Shown here one piece after another: positions 37,701 through 51,173 of a stretch of DNA of 64,000 bases. Origin of the DNA: Rhynochetos jubatus (taxonomy: Eukaryota > Chordata > Aves > Eurypygiformes > Rhynochetidae); the NCBI GenBank assembly GCA_027574665.1, contig CM050648.1, positions 142,166,175-142,230,174 on the forward strand, given 5' to 3'. The position numbers and the translations under genes are program-made. The notes beneath the pieces are model-generated. The model made no database searches, was not told the DNA's origin, and was given only the letters and a program-made list of their open reading frames with translations. Every line of letters begins with the position of its first letter. The stretch's first letter is position 1.

Positions 37701-38756
37701 GCACGGTAGGATCGGGAAATGGGGGGCCAAGCTGGGGAGCCTCTGGCCAGTGGTCTGCAGGGTAAGTGGGACGTTCTGCATCTGCACATCGTGCACCAGC
37801 TCCGGAGGAGGTTGCTGGATTTAGGAAGCTGCTCTTGGCTGCCAGTTGCATCAGTCAGTGGCAGTGTGTAAAGATTTGGCAGTACACGGCCGGATCTGTG
37901 TGAGACTTGGCTGCCTGCACCATTTTTTTATGCACTTAATTGGAGAAATGAGTACAGGACAGAAATTTCTGATGGTCTGATGCGACAGAAAACTTCCAGT
38001 GCTCCGAAAGCTGAAAAGCTTCTATAAAGCCCCAGCTCCGAATGTAGTCCTGTCTGAAGGAAACGCCCGCCTGGCACTTCAGATTTGGGAAAGCAACTTT
38101 ACTGGGGACATTGTCAGAAGGTTTTTTTGGAGCAGGACCATTCACACCAACAAGCTTTGGGCTATTTCTTGTCCGTGGTTGTGCAAGTGCCCTTCTGCCC
38201 CAATCTTCAGCACGGCCACTAAATGAGTCCCACACCAACACCCCTCCTCCCCTCCCCCCTCCCCCAGAGGGGTCCTGAGCTTTTGGGAGTGACGGAAACG
38301 GCAGCCTGGTCCAGGGTGGTCACTTAAGTTGTCTTCTACCAGTTGTTGTGACCGTCACCACCTGCTCTGGGTCTCTTGGATGGGCAGGTCTTCTGAGGTT
38401 GACTGGAAGGAGAGCAGAGCTGTGGTTTGCCGAACGCAGTCAGCAGGCGCTGGCAGCTGGTCGGCAATCGGGTACGTTCCTACCTTGCTCCAGCTATTTC
38501 ATTTATGTGACAGTTTGTGGGAAACATCTGGCACGGCATCTGACTGACACATCTCCAACTACAGAAAGCTGAGAAAAATCAAAGCAGCCACTGAGGATAA
38601 CAAAATGCGGGTTTATGCATCTAAAGCCTCATTCTCTTCTCTCAGCCACCAGATCTGAGCCAGGGGTAATTCAGCTAAAGTCAGTGAAGGATGGGCTAAT
38701 AATAGCACCAACATTGGTTAAAATGTGCCTGCCTGATGAGACAATCCCTGAACCAG
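28800..38756. other. Gene-free stretch between ZBTB42 and AKT1, part 2
   Basis: No supported gene. Composition becomes AT-rich after about 35.4 kb. A short C/A run lies at about 35688-35709. A region at about 35880-36080 has several homeobox- and forkhead-like cores and a small inverted repeat (see findings). Confidence 0.55.
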
Positions 38757-38862
38757 GCCATCCAGGTTCCCCTACTTGTGCCATCACTCTTTTTGTGTAC
38801 AACCCTGGGCAAGTCATTTGGCTTTCCCTTGCCTCAATTCCTCTCTCTAAATGAGGAAAACA
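38757..38862 (+). mobile_element. MIR-like ancient SINE remnant, sense
   Basis: The order matches the MIR/CORE-SINE body: 'aaccctgggcaagtcattt', a pyrimidine-rich gap, 'ttgcctcaattcctc', then 'aaatgaggaaaa'. In the MIR consensus these are the familiar 'gaccttgggcaagtcactt', 'gcctcagtttcctc' and 'aaaatgggga' blocks. It is heavily diverged, as expected for an old amniote insertion. The limits are approximate. Confidence 0.65.
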
Positions 38863-41800
38863 AGACTGCTTTGGTCACACATGTTGGGATCTGCCAGTGC
38901 AGTCTACAAGAGTTAAGTATCGTTACAGCCACTCTGGCTCCACTGATGATTGTGCGTAACTTTTGGTGATCATCCAACAGCTAAATGTAAAACAGGATGA
39001 GGACCTGGAAGGTGAAATGTTTTCAGTTCAGCCTGAATGTGTAGAGCATGTTTTTAGGGCAGATGATGAACCACTGCAGTGGCTTACCAGCGACCACGGT
39101 GGATGCTCCATGCAGAACAGCTACAGGCGGTCTGGGTGTTTTCCTGACATGAAAGATAGAGGTTCTAGAGGACTAGAAATGTGTTTTAACATTCAGCTTT
39201 CCTTCACACAACAGCTGATGTCCTCGATACTGTAAATTAAAGACATTACTCTTATGTGAGGGAAACCCAGGCCTCTGCAAGGCTCAGATGCGTGATCCAG
39301 TCAGTGTGTGTGAACAAGCTCACGTCAGCTGAGACGTGGTAACTCTACATGTGTTTGCTCCTACAGGCGATAACAATGGTTCCCTACAGGTACTGTGCGC
39401 TTTCCCCGCCACAAGAAGTGCCATTCCACTGCCTCTACGAGAGATGGAGCGTGCCCTCGGTTATAACAGTTGCCCAGCTCAGTTGGGCTGACAAGCGCTG
39501 GCTTGTCAAATGGCAGGGACTCGGTCGAATGTCTAAGCACTAAGATTGAAACTCTGCTGAAAATGGAAAAATCTCTTTGGAGATGTGTTCATTCTCAAGA
39601 CGTCATAAAAGTGGATGTGACTGTATGGAGGCGAAGTTCCAACAGGTAGCCCACGGTCTTCTCCCCGCGTCTGCGTGAAGCTCCCCAGCTTCCAGGTAAC
39701 CAGTCACCACTGCTGCTACCCGGAGTTGCTGCTTAAAATACTCTCTGCTGTTGGAATACACCAGATCAGCCCTCCTCCCACATCCAGCCCCCATACAGAA
39801 CGATCTAAATGCAAAAGAAATTACAAAAAGAGTGGTTTTGGAAATAATTAGGTCAATTAGAATGTAACAAGGAGAGTGGTCTAGACATAGACAGCATTTA
39901 AATTAGCAACAAACTGTTCCGTTTGGGTTCTTCAGTTCAATCCCCTATTTAATCATCAATTCTTCTATGTGGATTCCTAGCAAATTAGAGAATTTGCTAA
40001 TTTAACGTACCCTGAAGGTGGTGAGTAAATTATGTATTAATGTCACTGATGCCTGCTCTGTCTATAGCACAGGAGAAATACAGCCAGGCTCTTCTGAAAG
40101 CGGCTTTGGTGTCACGCGCTGCCCTGGGTTCACACAAAATGCTGCGTTTTAGAAGGGTCTATAAGGTTAAAACAGACACTCTGGTTCTGCATTAGCCAAT
40201 CTGAATTTCATTTAAACTTTCCTTGCCCAAACCTGAAGCCCATGCACAAAGCTGCTGATAACAGAGAGGGAACTGAAATAAATTCCATTCTCAACATGCC
40301 CTGTACTCCAAAGTGGCAGGTGCCCATTTTTAAAGCCAAAGGTAATGAACAAGAATCACTTTTATAAGTGATACAGTATAAGCAGATCTAAAAGGGGGAG
40401 ATAATACAGGAAACCGTAGCATCCTCTTACATAATAGAAACTGATTCTGTGTCGTGTTGAGCACCTCTCCCAGGCCATACAAGATGCCATCAGTCTCTCC
40501 TATCAGGGCTAACCCTTACCAGGGGTGAAACTGGTCCCTGTGGAAAGCCTGCACACGAGTTATCCATCACTCAGGTCACTTCTCTAATCGTAAGTGGCAC
40601 ATAAAAAAAGTCTGTTCTGGCTTCATAACTGATGCCCTGCCAGAAGCCAAAGTGCCTTTCCTCCAGGGCACAGACGTGATCCTCTCAACGTCCTTCTTCA
40701 GGACTGACATGGACTTCAGTGGGGCTGAAATCAAGCTCTGAAGAAAACAAGCGTACGGTGCGTCTCCGAAAGGGACCTTTGCAAAAACATGGGTGGGGAG
40801 GGAATGGAAGATGAGGAAGTTGGGTGAGGAAAGTATGGGAGGAAAACAAAACTGGAATTTTTGAAAAGTCTAATTTTATGCTGCACAACATGCATGTTTT
40901 ACCCTCTTTCCCATTCACTGTCATTTTAGACTCAGTCGTTTGAGGAAGCCTGTACTGTGTAGTCAGTAACAGATTGAGGGGCTCTGCCTAGAGCAAAAAA
41001 GGTGATATTGTTTGTCACAGACAGTAGCTCTGCTTAAACATCCCCTAGGAAAGGACATGCTCCTGTCTGGTGAGACCAGGCTGACAGTCCCAGAGATCCT
41101 TCCAGGTATGGTGGATGGAGTGGTACCTCTACAGGTAAGAGGCAGCATCGTTCCCGCGTGAGGAGCGCTTTGTCAGCACACCGTCATCTGCAGGGGTTTC
41201 GGAGAGGTTACGTGGTGACTTGAAAAGAGACCTACCCTCAAAGGGTTCAGATGCTTCTTGAGTGGTATTCAAATGCCTAGAGATAGAGGGATGGGTGCAG
41301 CCTTGGCAAGATTTTAAAAGCAAGATAAGTAGAGATGAATAATTAGGCATCTGACTGGCACTCAAAATTCACATCTCTCCTCAGGATTGGTGAACTGCTT
41401 TGGCTAGAAAAAGATGCAATTTGAATCTTTGCCAGCTGCTTGTATTAAACTGAACCCTTTTTTTCCCCCCCTCCTTAAGATCAGAGGTTGCTTTGTTCAG
41501 TGTTGGAGCACGTCAGAAATTCTTCTGTGATCCTTGGAAGTCTAAGCAGGGGAAGTGGAGGAGAAGGAGTTCCCATATTGCTGCATTTGGCACCGGGTGC
41601 AACCGCGTGAATGCTGCCTCCGGGTCTGGGTCTGTGATTCCACAAGGATTTTGATAACTAAAGAGGCTGCGTAGATGCAGGTACCCACCTCGATACCCTT
41701 CCATGACTGTTTTAGGAGATTTGGCTTGGTTAAACACAAACTCCCAAGAGAGGGTCCTTCTGCTCCCCCCAGGGCTGGCTGTTTTCAGAGAGATTTGCCC

Positions 41801-44484
41801 TTCAACCTTGCACCAAGACCAGCTTTCTTCCAGAGCCACTTGCTGGCTTTACAGTGACTTGCTCCCTTCCCAGAAGGGCCCGGTAACGGCAGGGAGCTGG
41901 CTGGCCCCAGGCCCTCGGGTTGTAAAGGGTTGCAGGCACCACCGCTGCAGCCCAGAGCAGAGCCAGGAGAGGGGTTACAACAAAATCTCCCTTTGACTTC
42001 AGCAGAAAGCGAGATTATTTGGGCAATAAGTAAGTACAGCAAGTATAGGCTAATGTGGTCAGATGTGAAATGAAAATAAAGGCAATTTCAGCATTCCTTT
42101 ACTTTACAGTGCCTGATTGAAGAATCTGGTCACATGAAGGAAAGAAGGTCTCTGAAGAGAGCTCTTTTAACAGAAGCTCACTGGTATTTTAAACTGGTCA
42201 CATGCCTTTTCATTTGTGTCTTCTCTGACGTGAGTCTCTTCTCCCTTCATCTTTATTTACATTGCTCTGTTTCCATATTTTCCTTTGAATTGCAAGCAGG
42301 CCTCTATCTCCTAGCCAGTCTGAAGGGGTGGCGGAGGCATCCCCACTCAACTCCTGTTTGCACTGTGTCCGAGAGGAATCATTTTTCCTAAGGAGAAAGT
42401 ATTATGGCAATCGCATTGGCACGATGCATTTTATGCTGACTGGTCAAGATCAATTCCAGAAACAAACTGTAGCAACGCGGGCGTTTCTACTCTTCCATTT
42501 GTCTCTGTAGTCAGGCGCACGACAAATACATTCCACGTCACGTCGCGGACCAGAACAAAAGGTTTGCATCTGAAACAGTGGGACTCGTAGCTAACATTAT
42601 CAGAAGTGCTGCATAGGGATGCCACTGTAGCGAAACACAGATTTCTATCAGAGAAACATCTATCATGCTCAGAAGGCAGCAGTGTTTGTAAAAGCATGCA
42701 GTACCTAACGAGGAGGATTTCATCATGCACAGCAAGGAGACGTGTCGGTGGCTACAAAGCAATAGATTTAATTCGTACCTCAGAATAATTTGATCTTCAG
42801 TTTTCCTCCACACTACTTACTATGCCCAAACAGCCTGTACGAGCCATTGACGGGCAGAAATTGTCGGGGAGTTATGGCTTTTTAAGATCTGACTTTCTCA
42901 GCAGTTGCAAAAGCAAGAGCAGAATGCTGATTAGCTCTAAGATGACATATGCATAAAAAAAAGGACCCCAAGAATATAATAATTCAAGGCTACTTAAAAT
43001 GAAATATGCTTTTCGTAAACATTACGCAAATAGTGCTTTGGGGAATCTGAGCCCCGAGCCGAAAGCCAGGCTGAATGCATTTCCAGGGAATGTGCAGTTA
43101 GTACCTCAACCCTGTTAAGATTACAATGAACATTTTCCACTATTGCTAACTATAAACAGAAATTTGAGCTGTGTGGGTCAACCTGGTGACTCAGTAATCG
43201 AAGTTACTTCGTCCTGCTGCAGTCAGGGGACTGCAGTCTGGTTTCCAGCACCGTGTTTAGGATTTCCAGGGGAAATAGGAGATGAGTCAGGGAATTAGAG
43301 CAACCTTGCATTACTTAACTGGTGCTTGTGGCTTGATCAATGGCACTGGGAAGGCTCTGCTGTAGGAAACCCCTGCAACAGTGTCGCAGTGTGTTCGCTG
43401 TTGCAGAGCACTGGGGAGGCTGCCAGTGCTGTCAGATGGGCGGGGGGGAATAAGGGAGAGAAGGAAAAAAATATGCGGTCAGCAAATGATGTGAGAATTT
43501 ACCGTAGCATCACGTGGCAGATAATATTTACCCTGTTGTGCATGAACTGATGCATACTGCATCCCAGCTGCGATGCAGGTAGACAGTAAACTTCATATCG
43601 CAGGGCTCAAAAATTCTGTTATTTGCGAGGTACAGCCAATCACCAGTAAACCGGAACGCACACAAAACCCACGACGTTCCTAGAGCAGGAGTGTGTCCTC
43701 ACCGGTCAGCTGCAACGTCAGGCAGGTAATTAACAAATGCCTGGATAATATGATCAAGGTCTTGTTTATCAATCAACATACTATTAATTAGCTCACGTTT
43801 CAATTTTAATTGAAGTGATTTGTATTAATAATGGTCGTCTGTGCAAGCTGTGTGGCATACCTGCAGGGATCTGTGCTTGCTCCTGGGCTTAACTTTGGGC
43901 AGATATTCTAAGCTCAGAAATATCGTCATGCTTTCAAAAAATAATAATTTTTTTGAGAGATAACTGATGGCTATTTATTACTAAAACCTGTACATGGAAC
44001 AGCATCACCGAACGACCACAACTGAAATAAAACCGGAGTGTTATGTAAGAAACTCTCTAGCTGAAGACATGTCATTAAAAATTTCCAGTGACACATAAAG
44101 GGGGTAACATTATTTGCAAATTATACTAATAGCTTTCCACATCTGTTCTCATGAAGCGGGAAAGCTGTGTGGCTGATGGTATTTTATTTAAGGTTTGGAT
44201 CCATCCATATTGCCTTATATTTTACTAAAAATCTGTGGCTCTCTTCGTTTTACCTTTTCTTACTTTGCTAAAGGCAATGCTGCAGCTCAGGTTACTCAGG
44301 GGTTGTCATCATCCCAGGATCAGTTTGAGCCTCTTCTGAAACTGAATTGTCCCAGGTGTGCTTCCAATTTAAAAATGACTCTACGAGGACAAATATTAGG
44401 GCAATCACAGCTGCTTCTGTGCTACTGAACATGATTATTATTTTATCATTTATAGGATTGCTAGGGCTCCCTGGTGCTATGTGG
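38863..44484. other. Gene-free stretch between ZBTB42 and AKT1, part 3
   Basis: No supported exon. A small CpG-bearing patch lies at about 42470-42552. An AT-rich patch with TAATTA cores lies at about 43715-43850. Both are treated in the findings. Confidence 0.55.
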
Positions 44485-44690
44485 TGTCCTGGCACCACAC
44501 ATGAGGCAATGTCTGCCCCAAGGAACCTATAATCAAAAACAAGAGAAGGGGCTGGGGGAAGGGAATTAATCAATGATTGACTTTCTCTGCATTAAACAGA
44601 GGAGTGTCTGAGGTATGGAGATTAAATGACTTGGCTGGGTTATGGAGAGAGTCTATAAAAGAATTGGGAATTGAAAGTAGCCCTCTTCCA
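44485..44690 (-). mobile_element. MIR-like ancient SINE remnant, antisense
   Basis: The right part reads as the reverse complement of MIR: 'cattaaacagaggag', 'ctgaggtatggagattaaat', 'gacttggctgggtta', 'gaattgggaattgaa'. It matches the blocks 'cattttacagatgagg', 'ctgaggcacagagagg', 'gacttgcccaggg' and 'cgggaattgaac' with many changes. The left part (44511-44545) carries 'ctgccccaaggaacctataa', a phrase common in old amniote repeats. It may be two adjoining elements. Confidence 0.6.
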
Positions 44691-46697
44691 TCTAAATTCA
44701 GGCAGGTTGAGTCATCAGTCAATAACAAGGCTGATTTCCATGGCAGTAGCATTTGGAGGCTTTAATCAGGTTTCATGTCCTATTATGCTGGGTACTGTGT
44801 AAATATAGAATAACAGATACTCTCTGCAGGCATGTCCTTAAACAGATCCCCGCTGATTTCAGTGGAACTCTACACGTCCAGAAGGATACCCTGGGGTAGA
44901 TCTGATTTTCTAAATAGGGATGAGATGCAGTAGGCAGGAGTAAAACCTGCAGGATTTATCGGGAAGAGATTATAGGTAATGGGATCACGGGGTGCCTGCA
45001 TAAGGTATGCAGCGTAGCAACTTTGTTGATCTCTTGTTTTATTTTGCAAGAGGATAAATGAACAAGGGAAAATCATAAACTTTTTCAGTGGAAGTCTGGT
45101 ACCTACATGCTTTGCAGTATCTGAGTACTGGTGTTTTACTGAACTGCAGAAATTTCCTGCCCAAGAGTAAACCAAAACCACTTAACTGCAGCAAAGCTCT
45201 TTTCCATTTTTTCACATAAATAGTAGCAAAGAGTAACCTCTTTGCTGACTTACAACGTGGGACGGTGAAGGTAAATGGAAAATAAAGATGCTATAATGGG
45301 AAGAACCGTGAGAGCATTTGGAGGACATCTGCTGAGATGTTACCGGTGGCAAAGAAGCCCTGCCCATTTGGTAACACCATTTTCTACAACTTCCAGCGTG
45401 TCCTGGCAGGCTCAGGGGATGAAGCAGGAGCACTGTGTGAGAGCCAGGCTGGATGCGGCAGAAAAATACAGTGGGGCTGATGCTCTCCAGGCTGCCAATG
45501 AGTATCCGGCAGATATCAAGGCAGAGGGCAGTGAAGACCACAAGGCAGGTCCACAGGTCACTTTCCTTCACAGTTGACCTTATTATTTTAATATTTAGCA
45601 TATTTAGCGTATATGTTAGACAAGCACCAAGAAGCTCCTGCAGAGGCTGTGCTCGGCGCTGCACACGGAGATGCTGAGAGGTGGGTCCTGTCCCACACAG
45701 CCCTGAAGGGACGGCCCTGTTTACACACAGGCTCTTAGTGGACCCGGCTTAAAGTGTGAGCCGTTCTGTTCAAGGCTGGGATGGGAAGTTCAGCAGACAG
45801 GCAATGTTTGACAACTCGAGGTCCAAGAAAACTGATGTTACATGCCGAGTATGGTGAGAGGTGGGGTGAGGAGAGCAACCAAAGAGGTACGTATTACAGC
45901 AGCACACACGCAGGGGTTTTTAGCCTGAATTTTGCAGTGTTCGTGCATGTGCCTCATTCTTAGTCCTAGTATCTTCTTAAACAACTTCCTCTTATAACTT
46001 CTTAACTTCTGGACACCATCAGCTCAGGTGGCAGCAGCGTTTTCAATGCCTGTGTCTACCTTAGCATGACAGACTGGATCAGGAATGTGCTTTTGAAGCA
46101 AATCTCCTGATTGTGCTGATTTATTGTGCTTTAGTTCGTATCATGGACCAGGCTTGGAGTACATGAACTGGGTTCCCTTCCAGGGAACCTAAAGCAGTGA
46201 CATCCTCTAGACCAGTTCACGTGAACGCTGGCTACCACTGGGCATGCAGTCCAAGGGGACCCTTGTTACAGCTAGCCCAAAGCGCCCCCACTTCACTCAC
46301 ACACCTTTGATGTAGGGACGGGGTCCTTGCCAAACTGGATCACTCCAGAAAACCACTCCTCTAGAGCCCCACTGCTCATGAAAACTCAGTACATCTCTGC
46401 TTGCTGCCCACAGGAAACTTCAGGCTGGGGGAGTGTAAGAGGGTTTGGGTCTGGAGAGGAGCCCGGCCCCTCCAAGCAGGAAGGACATAACTCACTCTGG
46501 TCATAGGGTGTAACAGGCACAACCCTATCTGTCGGCACAGCTAACATAACCAGCGTAGGTGTAGGCAAAGGCTAGTAAAAGCACTAAGAAGTTTTGGTAG
46601 AAGGCAGAAAAGTGATTTCGCTGAGGGCAAGTGGTAGTATGAGCTCAAACCTGATTAGACATCAGAAAATTACAGGAGAGAGATGCTCTAAAAAAAT

Positions 46698-46751
46698 CTA
46701 TATAGATTTATATATATATATATATATAAATATATATTTATAATATATAAA
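46698..46751. repeat. (TA)n microsatellite
   Basis: About 54 bases of almost pure A/T, mostly TA steps with a few AAA and TTT breaks. Confidence 0.95.
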
Positions 46752-49700
46752 TTATTACTGTGGCTTTCCTTTCAATGTTCTGCTTCTTGTATTACGAATA
46801 AAGCATAAACTCCTCTCTCTCGTTGCTCTATAAGCCATTGGTTTTTGGTTGGTGTCTGATCGGCATGACTGCAGAAATGAGGATGCAGCACGGCTCTGAA
46901 GTAAAGAGCGCACCAAAGTTACGAAATTATCTTTCCTCTCTTTTCCTGCTTTCATTCATGGCAGCGACATCTCTTTTACCTATGAGGTGTGAATGCAGAT
47001 GAAGACATCTCTAAGTGCAATTTTATGGCTGCAGTAGACAGAGGGTCAGGCCAGAATGATGCTGAAACGGTCACTTCTGCCCTTAAAAGTTTCCAAACTA
47101 TACAGTTTTGAGGAGGTAATTCAAAAGGTAGCAGATTTTGGTGTGCATGCAGATGCCATTAAAACACACCGCAGAAATTAAAAGTAATCCCTTCTCTTCT
47201 AGTGTTAATATACAAATAATAATTTTAACAAAAGCCAGTCCACTGGATGTCATACGTATATACATTTTAAAGGATATAGGAAGCCCTCGTCACCATAATG
47301 CCTAAAACCTTAACAGCTCGATTACACCTCTTGATCTCAAGGAAACTGCAGATGTCATGAGGAAGACTGACCAGCTCTGCACTGGCTTTCACCTGAAGCT
47401 CAAGGTAGCCAGAACCGGTGCTCCAAGAACCCATGGCTGTGCCTGTGCCCATGTCCAGCAGTGCAGCTGCTGCTCCTTCCACGTTCCCATGTGGGGATCT
47501 GCAGAGGTAATCAACCACTGATCCTGCACCCAAGTTAATGTGCCCACATTGTGCTTCACTCCCTAATTTCAGGCGAAAAGCATAATCGCTTTTCGTGTGA
47601 GTTGGGAATGCAACAGGAACCTGAAGGTTTTTTACTTTTGTTTTAATATGTGTATATAACTTTAGTATTTCAGTCTCAGAGGATCCGCCTTTCTGACCAG
47701 AGTTAACACCGTGATGTTCCCTCAAACAGGTCACTGGAATTTCAGCATTCTCAGGTATCTTCTGAGAACTAAGAACTCATGAAAAGTTACTTTATAAAAG
47801 CAGTGGTTCGAAGCAGGCTTCAGTCCCTTCAGATCAAAGCCTGTGTGCTCTGATGTGTCTCTACAGCACCTAATGGTGCCTGGTCCAGACTGGGACTTGT
47901 GATGACTGCTGTAACAACAAAAGCAACCGCGGCAGTATATGCGACCGAACCGATATATCTGCCATTTTTGTACATTCTATATTTAATTAGCGCATTTTCT
48001 ATGCAAAGCAATTCGGTTCCTGTTTATATACCAAACTGCCCACAGCGTGTTTGCTGCCTCGTGGCATTATTCCTGGTGAAGGGGACTGTACGGCTCTCCC
48101 TTTGGAGTCTGACACCACCATTCGTGACTCAGCCAGAAAAGCTCTTGGTGGGACAGCGAAGCATGCCTTCTTCCTCCAGCCCCAGCTGGAGGCAGGGCTG
48201 CCCAGCTTCAGCACCCTGGCCACCAGGAATCCAAACCTAGGTCCCTAGTCTCATCTCCCCCAGGGGTTTTAGCGAGCCATCAGGAACAGCTCTCAGTGCT
48301 TCAGCAGTTTGCTGCTCCTTAGCTGACACATAGTCGTAGGAAATTCATCGAAGTACAAACAAAATCATATATTTATTTATTCACAAGATAAATTTCTAAA
48401 AAGCGAAATGACAATGTTTCATTATGACTGTATTTGTTATTTTTTTTTTCCAGATAGCCTGCTATTGTTTTGCCATTGAGAAATACACCTTCAAACACTG
48501 GATTGGTTCAGTTTTAGAAGCACAACTATGTTTATTATATTTGGCATCCTGAAATGCACTTTGAATTTGTATTTTTATTGAACTAGATTTTTGTCTGAGA
48601 CCAAACCTGAGTTGTTTGTTTAAAAGTTGTTAATGCCCGGACAGAGATACTATCTCTCTAATTCTAGTAGGATGTCATATAGTCTCTTCCTCTGCGTACC
48701 TTTGAGTATAGCCCACCTTTTAAAAAGAGAGGAACAAATTCACCGTTGGCCCATAAAGGTGCTGTCATTACTTGCAATCATGGAGCAGAGCTTGTTCTCC
48801 TGGGGATTAACTCAATAATTCCACTTCATCTTGCTGTGCTAGTCTTTCTTCTTATGCCTGACTGGATAAAACCCCCATTTTTATCCAAAGCTGCATAATT
48901 TCAATGTTTTAAAATGGCTTAAAAAAGTTACATCAAATTATATGTTACCTATATATGTGATGAGAACAGGAGTGCCTGCTCTTCTGTTGTGCTACTGGCA
49001 CACTATCTGGCAATCAACCATTCTTTGCCACTAACCCCAACGTTCGGTATTTTTGGGGTAATTTAATACCAAGGAACAGTTGATGCACCTTATCCTGAAG
49101 CACTTAATAATCTAAAGTCAACAGATGTGAAATTTGAGGAAGCGCTCAGGGAAATCTAGGGACTTCCCTGAAAATTAGGGTTTATAGACTGTCATCCCAC
49201 TGATGATAACTGAGTGATAAAACCCACATTGTTTGCATTTATAACAATTCTTAAGTGATTTCATTGTTCTCAAAAAAAAAAAAAAGAAGCTGCTTTTGTT
49301 CATTGTTGATACAAAGTCACTGTTGTTGCTGCAGACCCGGCACTTCCTACTTTACCTGGATATTTTTATCCACAGCACTTCGCTGCGTTTGAGAGATAAG
49401 CCCTTACTACAGACTCTGAATCGCACTTCCCCCTCAAATTAGGGGAATGTCAGATCCAGATCACGATCCAAACTTTCTAGTTTGGGCCTGTCTTTCATCA
49501 CGGTAAATCAGCAGTTGGCAAATCTAAACAATCTGTCCGTGTTGAAATGTCCTTTTTTTTTTTTTTTAATTGCACTTCCTTTCTAGCAAACAACGGAGGT
49601 TTATTTTCTTCTCTTCACAACAGAAAACTATGTTTACTGTATGACCTTATTTTTTAAACTGCTCTTTCGTTTGCAGGGGGAAGTCCTAATGACCTTGCTC

Positions 49701-51152
49701 CATGCAGAGCCTGGGAGCTTATCAATCAGGAGAGGGTTTGGCAGGAAGGCAAGAAAGTTCTCCTGTGATCAGATCTACTGCCAGAGATCCCCCTGCCTGG
49801 ACAGAAGTGTCTTACAGCCAGTCAGCTCCTGTACTTTCACACAGTCTTTATTGCTAGGTGTAACTGCAGTCTGAAGACTCAAAATTAGTTCGTAAATGAA
49901 TTTTCTTTTTTTTTTTTTTGTTAAGTTCTATATATGTTCTCTGAGCTGCCTGCGAGCTTTGCACACTGACGATAAATTTAATTTTATATGTATCTTTAAT
50001 GCCTACCTACACTTTACGCTACATATTCTGAGCGTCATGCACGGTAGGTTGAAATGTGATCACAAACCCAGATTTTTCCTTTCCGTTACCTTTGCATCTT
50101 AGAAAGATCTCACAGCCATTTCTTTCTGCTCTGATATCAACAGAAATCTTTCCACTGACTGCAGCAGATGAGGATCTGGGGCTGTACCACGGGGTCTGCT
50201 TATTCCACTAAGTTGCCTGAATGGTATAGTTTTAAAACTGTGCTGAAACATGCCCTAGTAAACCTAAAGGACAGCCACTGAAAACACGACGTCGGTGTAG
50301 CAGCTCTGCCAGGAGGAACTGGTCTGTTCCTTGGCTGGAAAGGAGGTCTTGCTCTTTCTCCCTCCGCCATGAAGAAGAGTGAAGCCTTTCCTCCTCTGCC
50401 TCATTGGTGGCTCCTCTAGCACACTGGTTACCCAAAATCCAGCGGTTCGTTTGATGCTCAGGAAGCCTCGTGACAGGCGTGATTGGACAGACCTAGCTGG
50501 TCAAAATGGAAAAAGAAAGTGAAGTCCACTAAATGTGTACAATCATTCAAATTATGAGGTAGAAATTATATCTATCACATCATTTATTTTATATACACTA
50601 CATCCAACAGGTTTGCTACTAGTGTAAACGCCGTTGTGTTCCCCGGCTTTACTGCTGTAAATGCATGTTATGCGCTTCATGTTGCTACCAGTGCAAAGCT
50701 TTGAGAAGATGTGCTGCTGTCGAAATTCCAGCCAGCTTCCAAGTGCAGAAACGCAGTCATCAGCGATCGTACGTTTCTAAAGAAACCCAATCGGTTCTTA
50801 CAGCCCAGTTAGCGTTTATGGCACTGACAATTAGAAAATAAACAAAATCTCTTAATGACCAAAGAGGGCAATTTTTGATACTGGAAGCCTGAAGAAATAA
50901 TAAACCTGTCAAAGGCATTTCCGCAACATCATTTTTTAGGGCAGAATGGCTCTTAAAAATCTTACGAAATATTGCCATGCTGCAAGCAATAGTTGGGGTA
51001 ATTTGTAATGTTTTGAGCCGTTCCTGCTGCGAGAGCAGGACGGCCTCGAGCGTAGCCAGGCGAGCAGCATCCTGACACCACCCGGCCTTCTGCCACGGGT
51101 GTCCCCGGGTAATCCCTTAACCTTTCCCTGCTGGGGCAGGGATGTGGAAATA

Positions 51153-51173
51153 CCCCCCCCCCCCCCCCCCCCC
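51153..51173. repeat. C21 homopolymer
   Basis: Twenty-one consecutive C at the left edge of the AKT1 CpG island. Assembly length is uncertain in runs of this size. Confidence 0.95.
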
